Shown here: in pieces, positions 7,102 through 12,086 of the stretch
How positions within the stretch are numbered: position 1 is the first letter of the stretch
Layout of the letters: each line of letters opens with the position of its first letter
NCBI GenBank assembly: GCA_036525535.1
Contig: DATDAH010000018.1
Coordinates: 1-18,080 of the forward strand
Direction: 5' to 3'
Source of the DNA: DATDAH01 sp036525535
Lineage (GTDB): Bacteria > Actinomycetota > Acidimicrobiia > Acidimicrobiales > DATDAH01
Length of the DNA: 18,080 nt
Position numbers and translations under genes: made by a program
The notes under the pieces: model-generated
Told to the model about the DNA's origin: nothing
Seen by the model: the letters and a program-made list of their open reading frames with translations, nothing else
The model's database searches: none

Positions 7102-8493
7102 GTGGCGGACCCGTCGTCCCCACCTCGCTCGTCCCTCGAGACGCCCCGGAGAGAACCGCGGCGCTCGCCGTGGCTGGTGCTGCTCGTGGTCATCGTGGCG
7201 TTCGTCCTGACCCGGGGCGCAATGGCGTACGTCGTCGAGAACCCGGACCTCTACTCGGTCGGGCAGCACGAGGTCGTCGACGCCGGCTTCGACCGGGGCA
7301 ACTACCGGATCCTGAGCGAACGGTTCCGGGAGGTCGGAGACCGGCCCTATCAGGACTACCCGCTGGAGTACCCGCCCGGGGCCTTTGCGGCCGCCCTCGT
7401 TCCTGACCTGTTCGGCCAGCCCTTCGACTACGAGTTCCGGTTCATGCTCTTCGCTATTGCTGTCGACGCCGTCGGTCTGGTGGCGGTCTGGCGCCTGGCC
7501 CGGCGGACCGGCGTGTGGTGGGGGGTCGGGGCCTGGATCGTGCTCGTGCCGCTGGTCGGTCCGGTGACCTACAGCCGGCTGGACATCGTGGTCGCCGCGG
7601 CCCTGGCGTGGGCCCTCGAGCGGGCGGTGGCGGGGGCCTGGGGGAGGAGTGGCGTCGCCTTCGGCGTCGGCGCGGTGAGCAAGCTGGTTCCCGCGCTGCT
7701 GCTGCCCGCCGCCGTCCTCGTGGCACCCCGTCGGTGGCGTCTCGTCGTCGGGGTCGCCGCCGTCGTCGCCCTCGCCGTCATCCCCTTCACCGGCCACCTC
7801 GGTGACCTCTATCACGACGTGATCACCTATCACCGCGCCCGGCCGGTGCACGCCGAGAGCCTCTGGGCGTCGCTGGCCTTCCTCCTGGACCGCCTCGGCC
7901 TGGCCGCCCCGGACATCGAGTTCTCCTACGGCGCCTTCAACGTCACCGGCGAGTGGGCGGCGGCCTTCCGCGGCTTGGCCGACCTCGCCGCCCTCGGCGT
8001 GCTCGTCGACTCGGTGCTGCAGGCCAGGCTCCGGGTGCGCCGGGGTGACGGCGCCCACCTGGCCGTCCTCTCGGTGGCCACGCTGACCCTGCTCACCGCC
8101 GTCGGTCGGGTGCTGTCTCCTCAGTACGTCGTCTGGCTGGTGGCCCTCCAGGCCATCGGGCTCTGCGTGGCGCCCCGAGCCCTGGCTTGGTCCGCGGCGT
8201 GGATGGCCCTCGCCGTCGGCCTGACCCACCTCGAGTACCCCGTCTTCTTCGGCGATGTCATGAACCGCCACGCTGAGGCGGAGTACCTGCTGCTGGCCCG
8301 CAACGTCGCCATCCTCGTGTCGGGCCTCCTGGCCGCCCGGGTCTCTTGGCGGTACCGGTCAGTCGCCCCAGTCGGCGAAGGGGGTCAGGAGGTCGAAGCG
8401 CGTCTGGGGAATGGTGGAGAAGGTCCAGATGGGCACGAAGGCGACGAAGGCCAGGAACGCGGCGAGGAGGACGCCGCCCGGAACCAGGCGTAG
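7102..8493 (+). CDS. Polytopic membrane glycosyltransferase, GT-C fold, GT87/DUF2029-like
   Basis: Likely transfers a sugar, typically mannose or arabinose, from a polyprenyl-phosphate donor on the outer face of the membrane. The donor and acceptor cannot be read from sequence. The product is 463 residues from the GTG at 7102, 8 bases after map, with many hydrophobic segments starting at about residues 23-40. Family-like features are a first extracytoplasmic loop rich in acidic and aromatic residues (YPLEYPPG at 86-93), SRLD at 158-161 in a membrane segment, and GAVSKLVPALLLP at about 190-202. A mid-protein YHRARPVHAESLWASL is typical of GT87-like proteins. The last 44 residues (from 420) overlap the opposite-strand PMT gene and are Gly/Glu-rich, unlike the rest. 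It is probably co-transcribed with map. Confidence 0.8.
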   Translation: MADPSSPPRSSLETPRREPRRSPWLVLLVVIVAFVLTRGAMAYVVENPDLYSVGQHEVVDAGFDRGNYRILSERFREVGDRPYQDYPLEYPPGAFAAALVPDLFGQPFDYEFRFMLFAIAVDAVGLVAVWRLARRTGVWWGVGAWIVLVPLVGPVTYSRLDIVVAAALAWALERAVAGAWGRSGVAFGVGAVSKLVPALLLPAAVLVAPRRWRLVVGVAAVVALAVIPFTGHLGDLYHDVITYHRARPVHAESLWASLAFLLDRLGLAAPDIEFSYGAFNVTGEWAAAFRGLADLAALGVLVDSVLQARLRVRRGDGAHLAVLSVATLTLLTAVGRVLSPQYVVWLVALQAIGLCVAPRALAWSAAWMALAVGLTHLEYPVFFGDVMNRHAEAEYLLLARNVAILVSGLLAARVSWRYRSVAPVGEGGQEVEARLGNGGEGPDGHEGDEGQERGEEDAARNQA

Positions 8494-9627
8494 CGCGCCA
8501 CCTCGGTCCCAGAGGGCGCGGAGGCTGTAGGTCAGGCCGACGGCCATGAACGGGACGAGGGGAGTGAGGTAGTAGAGGAAGCCCGGCCGCAGGATCACCA
8601 GCCAGGGCAGGTACAGGGTGAGGAGGGCGAAGAGCACGACCTCCACCGTCCGGTCCCGTCGGTGCCACCAGACGAACACGAGGTGGGGGAGGCAGGCCAC
8701 GAAGCCCCACCACAGGACCGGGTTGCCGAGGGCCACGAGGTGGGCAACCCGGCCGTTCCCGGACTCGGAGATGTAACTGGGCGGGGTCCGCAGCCAGAGC
8801 CAGGTCCAGGCCGGGCTCGACCGCTCGTGGTTGGCCCGGAACTTCCGGTGGTAGTTGACGGCGTCGATCTGGGTCCGGAAGAACGCCGGAAGGTCGAATC
8901 CGGACTGGATGAGCGGGCCGGCGTGGGCGGCGAGGTAGACCCCGGCGGGTACGGCGACGAAGGCGATCGCGGTCGTGCGCAGCGTGGCCCGGTCCCGACC
9001 CGGGGGGAGGACCCAGAGGCCGATGGCCCCGAGCAGGGGGGGCAGCGCCTCCCACTTGCAGGCCACGGCAGCCCCGAGCAGGCCGCCGGCGATGAGGAGG
9101 GGCCCGCTCAGCCGACGGCGGTCGTAGCCCCGGTCGAGGTGGACGACGACGGCCAGGGTCGCCCCCACGATGAGCGGGGGCAGCAGGCTGTCGAGGACGG
9201 CGGTCCGGCTCTGGACGATGAGCAAGCCGTCGATGGCGACGAGGAAGGCGGCCACGGTGGCCCACGCCGTGGAGCCGAGCAGGCGGCGGGCCAGGAACCA
9301 GACCAGGGGCACGGTGACGATGCCGGCCACCAGGGACGCCGCCCGCCAGCCGAGGGGCTCGTCCCCGACGAGTTGGATGCCGGCGGCGATCAGCCACTTG
9401 CCCAGCGGGGGGTGTTCGAGGTTCACGTCGAACACCCCGTCGAGGTACGAGCGGGCGGCGGGCACGTAGTAGGACTCGTCCCAGGCGAAGCCCATCGGGC
9501 GCCGCCAGACCCGGAAGAGGCGGGGCGCCGCCCCCAGGAGGGTGACCGCGATCACCGCCGTCACGGCGACCCCGCGACGGCCGGTGGCCGTAGGGGTGGG
9601 GTGCTCGTCCTGCTCGAGGGGGTTCAT
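8359..9627 (-). CDS. Protein O-mannosyltransferase, PMT (GT39) family
   Basis: PMT enzymes transfer mannose from polyprenyl-phosphomannose to Ser/Thr of proteins emerging from the translocon, on the extracytoplasmic side. The product is 422 residues from the ATG at 9627, shorter than the roughly 520 of the mycobacterial enzyme, and has many hydrophobic segments. The catalytic-loop signature is visible just after the first membrane segment (about 21-35): the Asp-Glu pair D50/E51 in FAWDESYY, then EHPPLGKW at 71-78. A PGFLYYLTPLVPF segment near the C-terminus also fits bacterial PMTs. It is divergent from a Ser/Thr-rich secreted protein with only 65 bases between the start codons, and its 3' end overlaps the convergent GT-C gene. 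A weak GAG directly before the ATG is the only Shine-Dalgarno-like sequence. It could be a related PMT_2/GT83-type enzyme. Confidence 0.85.
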   Translation of the reverse strand: MNPLEQDEHPTPTATGRRGVAVTAVIAVTLLGAAPRLFRVWRRPMGFAWDESYYVPAARSYLDGVFDVNLEHPPLGKWLIAAGIQLVGDEPLGWRAASLVAGIVTVPLVWFLARRLLGSTAWATVAAFLVAIDGLLIVQSRTAVLDSLLPPLIVGATLAVVVHLDRGYDRRRLSGPLLIAGGLLGAAVACKWEALPPLLGAIGLWVLPPGRDRATLRTTAIAFVAVPAGVYLAAHAGPLIQSGFDLPAFFRTQIDAVNYHRKFRANHERSSPAWTWLWLRTPPSYISESGNGRVAHLVALGNPVLWWGFVACLPHLVFVWWHRRDRTVEVVLFALLTLYLPWLVILRPGFLYYLTPLVPFMAVGLTYSLRALWDRGGALRLVPGGVLLAAFLAFVAFVPIWTFSTIPQTRFDLLTPFADWGD

Positions 9628-9643
9628 CTCGTCACGGTCCGGC

Positions 9644-9652
9644 TGCTACCAT
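9644..9652 (+). promoter_or_regulatory. Candidate extended -10 promoter for the Ser/Thr-rich protein gene
   Basis: TGCTACCAT combines an upstream TG with a TAnnnT-type hexamer (TACCAT, 9647-9652) in the 65-bp divergent region. Transcription would begin near 9659, giving a leader of about 34 nt that contains the AAGGA ribosome-binding site. No good -35 box is visible at the usual spacing. A 5-bp inverted repeat, TCCGG/CCGGA at 9652-9656 and 9664-9668, overlaps the predicted start. Confidence 0.35.
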
Positions 9653-9692
9653 CCGGAGTTCAACCGGACGAAAAAGTGAAGGAATTCCCCCT

Positions 9693-10139
9693 ATGCGCTG
9701 GGCATCTCGAAGGGTAGCGGTGACCCTACTCGCCACCGGAGTCATCTTTGTCGGGCTGGGCGCCTCGGCCCAGGCCGCGATGAACGACCAGATCCCGGCG
9801 GCCGAGCCCGGCGCCGAGGGCACGGTGTCGTCGAGCTCGACCTCGACGTCGACCTCGTCGACGGACACGTCCACCTCGTCCATCTCCTCCACATCCACCG
9901 ACACGAGCTCGACCGTCTCGTCGACGTCGGTCAGCACCTCGTCCACGTCGCCCAGCGTGAGCGACTCCAGCGCCTCCACGTCGTCGGAGCCGAGTGTCGT
10001 CGACAGCAACATCTCGTCCAGCGGCGTGGGTGGGACCCTGGCCCGCACCGGCGCCGATCCGGGTCTGCTCCTGCTCCTCGGTGGCGGCCTCGTGGTCACC
10101 GGTGTCCTCGTCCTGCGGTACCGCCCCCGCGAAGCCTGA
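9693..10139 (+). CDS. Secreted Ser/Thr-rich surface protein with LAxTG sortase signal
   Basis: I do not recognise a named family; the architecture is clear. The 148-residue protein has an N-terminal signal peptide (basic RR, hydrophobic 8-24, likely cleavage after AQA at 26-28). A short linker follows, then a low-complexity region at residues 44-110 in which about 50 of 67 residues are Ser or Thr. The cell-wall sorting signal is LARTG at 116-120, a hydrophobic stretch at about 123-141 and the basic tail RYRPREA. LAxTG is the motif attributed to class E sortases of actinobacteria, so covalent attachment to peptidoglycan is likely. The Ser/Thr stretch is a natural O-mannosylation target for the divergent PMT. 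An AAGGA Shine-Dalgarno at 9679-9683 precedes the ATG by 9 bases. No sortase gene is in the window. Confidence 0.85.
   Translation: MRWASRRVAVTLLATGVIFVGLGASAQAAMNDQIPAAEPGAEGTVSSSSTSTSTSSTDTSTSSISSTSTDTSSTVSSTSVSTSSTSPSVSDSSASTSSEPSVVDSNISSSGVGGTLARTGADPGLLLLLGGGLVVTGVLVLRYRPREA
9822..10022 (+). repeat. Low-complexity Ser/Thr codon tract
   Basis: This is the DNA encoding the Ser/Thr-rich stalk. It is dominated by irregular iterations of tcg, acg, tcc and acc codons (for example tcgacgtcgacctcgtcgac), giving a simple-sequence tract of about 200 bp with no exact long period. Such tracts can change length by slippage in multiples of three while keeping the reading frame. It is visible directly in the sequence; the slippage is an inference. 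Confidence 0.7.
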
Positions 10140-10160
10140 GCCCGGCGATCCCCGCCCCGC

Positions 10161-10182
10161 CCGGGCCCTTGTGCTAGGGCGG
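10161..10182 (+). terminator. Possible GC-rich hairpin terminator after the Ser/Thr-rich protein gene
   Basis: Beginning 21 bases after the stop codon, GCCCT (10165-10169) pairs with AGGGC (10176-10180) around a 6-base loop. CC (10161-10162) can pair with GG (10181-10182) across a two-base bulge. An alternative stem, GCCCGG at 10140-10145 with CCGGGC at 10161-10166, is mutually exclusive with it. There is no downstream T tract, so intrinsic termination is uncertain. Confidence 0.25.
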
Positions 10183-10185
10183 AGG

Positions 10186-10215
10186 TTGGCTGCGGCCCCG
10201 GCGCGCCGCTAGCCT
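10186..10215 (+). promoter_or_regulatory. Candidate promoter of the alpha (infA) cluster
   Basis: TTGGCT (10186-10191) and TAGCCT (10210-10215) are separated by 18 bases. This fits a housekeeping actinobacterial promoter with a TTG-type -35 and a TAnnnT -10. Initiation would fall near 10222, giving a leader of about 72 nt. A perfect 10-bp palindrome (10199-10208) sits between the two boxes. A promoter is expected somewhere here, because the gene cassette upstream separates infA from the spc operon. Confidence 0.4.
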
Positions 10216-10227
10216 TGCCCGTCGGCC

Positions 10228-10259
10228 CCGGGTCCAGCGCGTTCTTGCGCGCGGCCCGG
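10228..10259 (+). promoter_or_regulatory. Strong stem-loop in the infA leader
   Basis: CCGGG (10228-10232), CC (10234-10235) and GCGCG (10237-10241) pair with CGCGC (10248-10252), GG (10253-10254) and CCCGG (10255-10259). The result is 12 G-C pairs with two single-base bulges (T10233, A10236) and a TTCTTG hexaloop. It ends 24 bases before the infA Shine-Dalgarno. The pairing was checked base by base. Its role (mRNA stability, factor binding or termination of upstream readthrough) is unknown, and no T tract follows. Confidence 0.5.
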
Positions 10260-10283
10260 CGTACCGCTCACCACTAGTTGTTC

Positions 10284-10296
10284 GGAGATTGTCCTG
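10284..10296 (+). promoter_or_regulatory. Ribosome-binding site deciding the CTG start of infA
   Basis: GGAG at 10284-10287 followed by a 6-base spacer and CTG at 10294-10296. The spacing is near optimal and places initiation exactly at the codon that restores the family's N-terminus (then Ala-Lys-Pro-Lys). The nearest conventional start codon in frame, GTG at 10321, has no comparable site at the right distance other than an AAGGAAG at 10306-10312, which lies inside the conserved coding region. Confidence 0.65.
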
Positions 10297-10518
10297 GCGA
10301 AGCCGAAGGAAGACGCGATCGTGCTCGAGGGCACGGTGCTCGAGTCGTTGCCCAATGCCATGTTCAAGGTGGAGTTGGAGAATGGCCACGAGTTGCTGGC
10401 CCACATCTCCGGGAAGATGCGGATGCACTACATCCGGATCCTGCCCGGGGACCGCGTCCAGGTCGAGCTGACCCCCTACGACCTCAAACGAGGTCGCATC
10501 ACCTATCGGTACAAGTGA
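10294..10518 (+). CDS. infA: Translation initiation factor IF-1, apparent CTG start
   Basis: IF-1 binds the ribosomal A site during 30S initiation complex formation. From the CTG at 10294 the protein is 74 residues, a typical IF-1 length, and begins MAKPKEDAIVLEGTV (CTG read as Met), matching the usual MAK-type N-terminus and first beta strand. Conserved LPNAMFKVELENGHELLAHISGK and HYIRILPGDRV segments follow, ending RGRITYRYK. The frame is open back to 10213 but contains no ATG, GTG or TTG before the GTG at 10321, which would remove nine N-terminal residues and part of the first strand. A GGAG at 10284-10287 lies 6 bases before the CTG. ATT at 10288 overlaps the Shine-Dalgarno and is unlikely. 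The gene is certain; the start is well supported but unusual. Confidence 0.93.
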   Translation: MAKPKEDAIVLEGTVLESLPNAMFKVELENGHELLAHISGKMRMHYIRILPGDRVQVELTPYDLKRGRITYRYK

Positions 10519-10528
10519 CGAGGATCTG

Positions 10529-10642
10529 TTGAAGGTACGACCGAGCGTCAAGAAGATGTGCGAGAAGTGCAAGGTCATCCGCCGTCATGGTCGGGTTCGC
10601 GTCATCTGCACCAACCCACGACACAAGCAGCGGCAGGGGTAA
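10529..10642 (+). CDS. rpmJ: 50S ribosomal protein L36, zinc-binding (C+) form
   Basis: L36 is a tiny 23S rRNA-binding protein of the large subunit. The 37-residue product, exactly the canonical length, reads MKVRPSVKKMCEKCKVIRRH at its start and ends with CTNPRHKQRQG. The zinc ligands C11, C14, C27 and H32 are all present (the C+ form). The start is TTG at 10529, with GAGGA at 10520-10524 and a 4-base spacer, ten bases after the infA stop. IF-1, L36, S13 is the normal alpha-cluster order. The combination of short length and TTG start makes it easy to miss. Confidence 0.95.
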   Translation: MKVRPSVKKMCEKCKVIRRHGRVRVICTNPRHKQRQG

Positions 10643-10646
10643 CGGA

Positions 10647-11024
10647 ATGGCCCGTATAGCCGGCGTCGACATCCCTCGCGAGAAGCGGACCGTCATCGCC
10701 CTCACCTACATCTTCGGCATCGGCGACACCCTCGCCACCGAGGTCTGCACCAACACCGGGGTCGACCCGAGCCGCCGGGTGCGAGACCTGACCGACGAAG
10801 AGGTCAGCCAGCTCCGGGTCTACATCGACGAGAACCTGCAGGTCGAGGGTGACCTGCGCCGGGACATCCAGCAGGACATCAAGCGCAAGATGGAGATCGG
10901 GGCCTACCAGGGCATCCGCCACCGTCGTGGCCTGCCCGTCCGGGGTCAGCGCACCCACACCAACGCCCGCACCCGCAAGGGCCCACGCAAGACCGTGGCC
11001 GGCAAGAAGAAGGTAGGCAAGTAA
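10647..11024 (+). CDS. rpsM: 30S ribosomal protein S13
   Basis: S13 lies in the 30S head and contacts the P-site tRNA and the L5 bridge. The product is 125 residues from the ATG at 10647, four bases after rpmJ, with AGGGG at 10635-10639 as a likely Shine-Dalgarno. The N-terminus MARIAGVDIPREKR is canonical, followed by the helix-two-turn-helix segment with LTYIFGIG, then RDIKRKMEIGAYQGIRHRRGLPVRGQ-type sequence and a highly basic tail (KGPRKTVAGKKKVGK) that reaches into the P site. The upstream in-frame extension of the ORF, through rpmJ, is not used. The stop overlaps rpsK as TAATG. Confidence 0.97.
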   Translation: MARIAGVDIPREKRTVIALTYIFGIGDTLATEVCTNTGVDPSRRVRDLTDEEVSQLRVYIDENLQVEGDLRRDIQQDIKRKMEIGAYQGIRHRRGLPVRGQRTHTNARTRKGPRKTVAGKKKVGK

Positions 11025-11422
11025 TGGCCAAGCCCGCCGCCGGCGGTCGTCGCCCCAAGAAGCGCGAACGCAAGAACATCCCCCACGGGATCGCTCACAT
11101 CAAGAGCTCCTTCAACAACACGATCATCACGTTCACCGATCGCCAGGGGAACGTGCTGTCGTGGGCCTCGGCCGGCAACGTCGGCTTCAAGGGCTCCCGC
11201 AAGTCCACGCCGTACGCCGCCCAGATGGCGGCCGAGACCGCCACCAAGCGGGCCATGGAGCACGGCGTGCGCAAGGTCGATGTCGAGGTCAAGGGCCCGG
11301 GCTCGGGCCGCGAGACCGCCATCCGCACCATCCAGCAGATGGGCATCGAGGTGACCGGCATCAAGGACGTCACCCCCGTGCCCCACAACGGCTGCCGCCC
11401 CCCCAAGCGGCGGAGGGTCTGA
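11024..11422 (+). CDS. rpsK: 30S ribosomal protein S11
   Basis: S11 forms part of the 30S platform near the Shine-Dalgarno duplex. The product is 132 residues, usual length. The basic N-terminus (RRPKKRERKNIPHGIAHI) leads into the conserved SSFNNTIITFTDRQGN, then SAGNVGFKGSRKSTPYAAQ, the VKGPGSGRETAIR motif, and the C-terminal DVTPVPHNGCRPPKRRRV, a very conserved ending. The ATG overlaps the rpsM stop (TAATG), and its own stop overlaps the rpsD start (TGATG), so S13, S11 and S4 appear translationally chained. Confidence 0.97.
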   Translation: MAKPAAGGRRPKKRERKNIPHGIAHIKSSFNNTIITFTDRQGNVLSWASAGNVGFKGSRKSTPYAAQMAAETATKRAMEHGVRKVDVEVKGPGSGRETAIRTIQQMGIEVTGIKDVTPVPHNGCRPPKRRRV

Positions 11423-12039
11423 TGTCTCGCTACACCGGTCCACGCGCCCGCGTCTCGCGGCGCTTCGGCGTCAACATCTGGGGCACCAAGGGCGAGACCA
11501 TCGCCCTGGATCGTCGCCCCTACCCGCCCGGCGAGCACGGTCGTGACCGTCGCCGCGGCAACCAGTCCGACTACCTGCTGCAGCTCACCGAGAAGCAGAA
11601 GGCCCGGTTCACCTACGGCCTGACCGAGAAGCAGTTCCGCCGCACCTACGACGAGGCCAACCGGCGCTCGGGCGTGACCGGCGAGAACATGCTGCGCTAC
11701 CTCGAGCTCCGCCTCGACAACGTCGTCTACCGCGCCGGCTGGGCCGCCACCCGCCCCCAGGCCCGCCAGCTGGTGAACCACGGCCACATCGAGGTCAACG
11801 GCAAGCGGGTCGACATCCCGAGCTACCGGGTCCGCAAGGGCGAGGTCATCTCCCTGTCGACCAAGGCCAAGGCCCTCATCGTCGTCACCTGGAACCGCGA
11901 CGTCCTCGACCGGGTCCCGCCGCCCTGGCTCGAGACGGGCGCCGAGGGTGCCCAGGTCACCGTGCGCGAACTGCCCCTGCGTGAGCACATCGACGTGCCC
12001 GTGCGGGAACAGCTGATCGTCGAGCTCTACAGCAAGTAA
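11422..12039 (+). CDS. rpsD: 30S ribosomal protein S4, zinc-free (C-) form
   Basis: S4 nucleates 16S rRNA 5'-domain assembly, and in E. coli it represses the alpha operon. The product is 205 residues from the ATG at 11422. It starts MSRYTGPRARVSRRFGVNIW and lacks the N-terminal CxxC zinc motif of some S4 proteins. YPPGEHG is followed by an RNA-binding S4 domain (about residues 93-155) with LRLDNVVYRAGWA, SRxQARQLVxHGHI-like sequence (here TRPQARQLVNHGHIEVNG) and RVRKGEVI. The C-terminus ends REQLIVELYSK. A longer upstream frame antisense-like extension inside rpsK is ignored. Forty-seven bases follow before rpoA. Confidence 0.97.
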   Translation: MSRYTGPRARVSRRFGVNIWGTKGETIALDRRPYPPGEHGRDRRRGNQSDYLLQLTEKQKARFTYGLTEKQFRRTYDEANRRSGVTGENMLRYLELRLDNVVYRAGWAATRPQARQLVNHGHIEVNGKRVDIPSYRVRKGEVISLSTKAKALIVVTWNRDVLDRVPPPWLETGAEGAQVTVRELPLREHIDVPVREQLIVELYSK

Positions 12040-12045
12040 GCCCCT

Positions 12046-12055
12046 GCCCCGGGGC
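12046..12055. repeat. GC palindrome in the rpsD-rpoA spacer
   Basis: GCCCCGGGGC is a perfect 10-bp palindrome 6 bases after the rpsD stop. In RNA, GCCCC at 12040-12044 could also pair with GGGGC at 12051-12055 around a 6-base loop. No T tract follows, so it may be a processing or pausing element rather than a terminator, or may be chance in GC-rich DNA. Confidence 0.3.
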
Positions 12056-12086
12056 GCCCGTTCAAAAAGGTCCGAGAGGAAACGCC

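Noticed and set aside
6649..8271. 540-codon minus-strand open frame opposite map and the GT-C gene
   Set aside because: Both plus-strand genes have family motifs. The minus product is polar low complexity with no recognisable domain.
8662..9717. 351-codon plus-strand open frame opposite the PMT gene
   Set aside because: It is antisense to a recognisable PMT, low complexity, and would overlap the start of the Ser/Thr-rich protein.
9632..10099. Minus-strand Asp/Glu/Val-rich open frame opposite the Ser/Thr-rich protein
   Set aside because: It is the reverse complement of tcg/acg codon repeats. The plus strand has a signal peptide and sorting signal, which cannot be coincidental.
10213..10293. 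N-terminal extension of IF-1 upstream of the CTG
   Set aside because: The frame is open but has no start codon, has no family similarity, and covers the leader stem-loop.
10321..10518. GTG at 10321 as the infA start
   Set aside because: It would remove conserved N-terminal residues, and the CTG at 10294 has a better-placed GGAG.
12040..12055. Intrinsic terminator between rpsD and rpoA
   Set aside because: A GC hairpin is possible, but the following bases are gcccgttcaaaaagg with no T tract, and rpoA has no obvious promoter of its own, so readthrough is expected.
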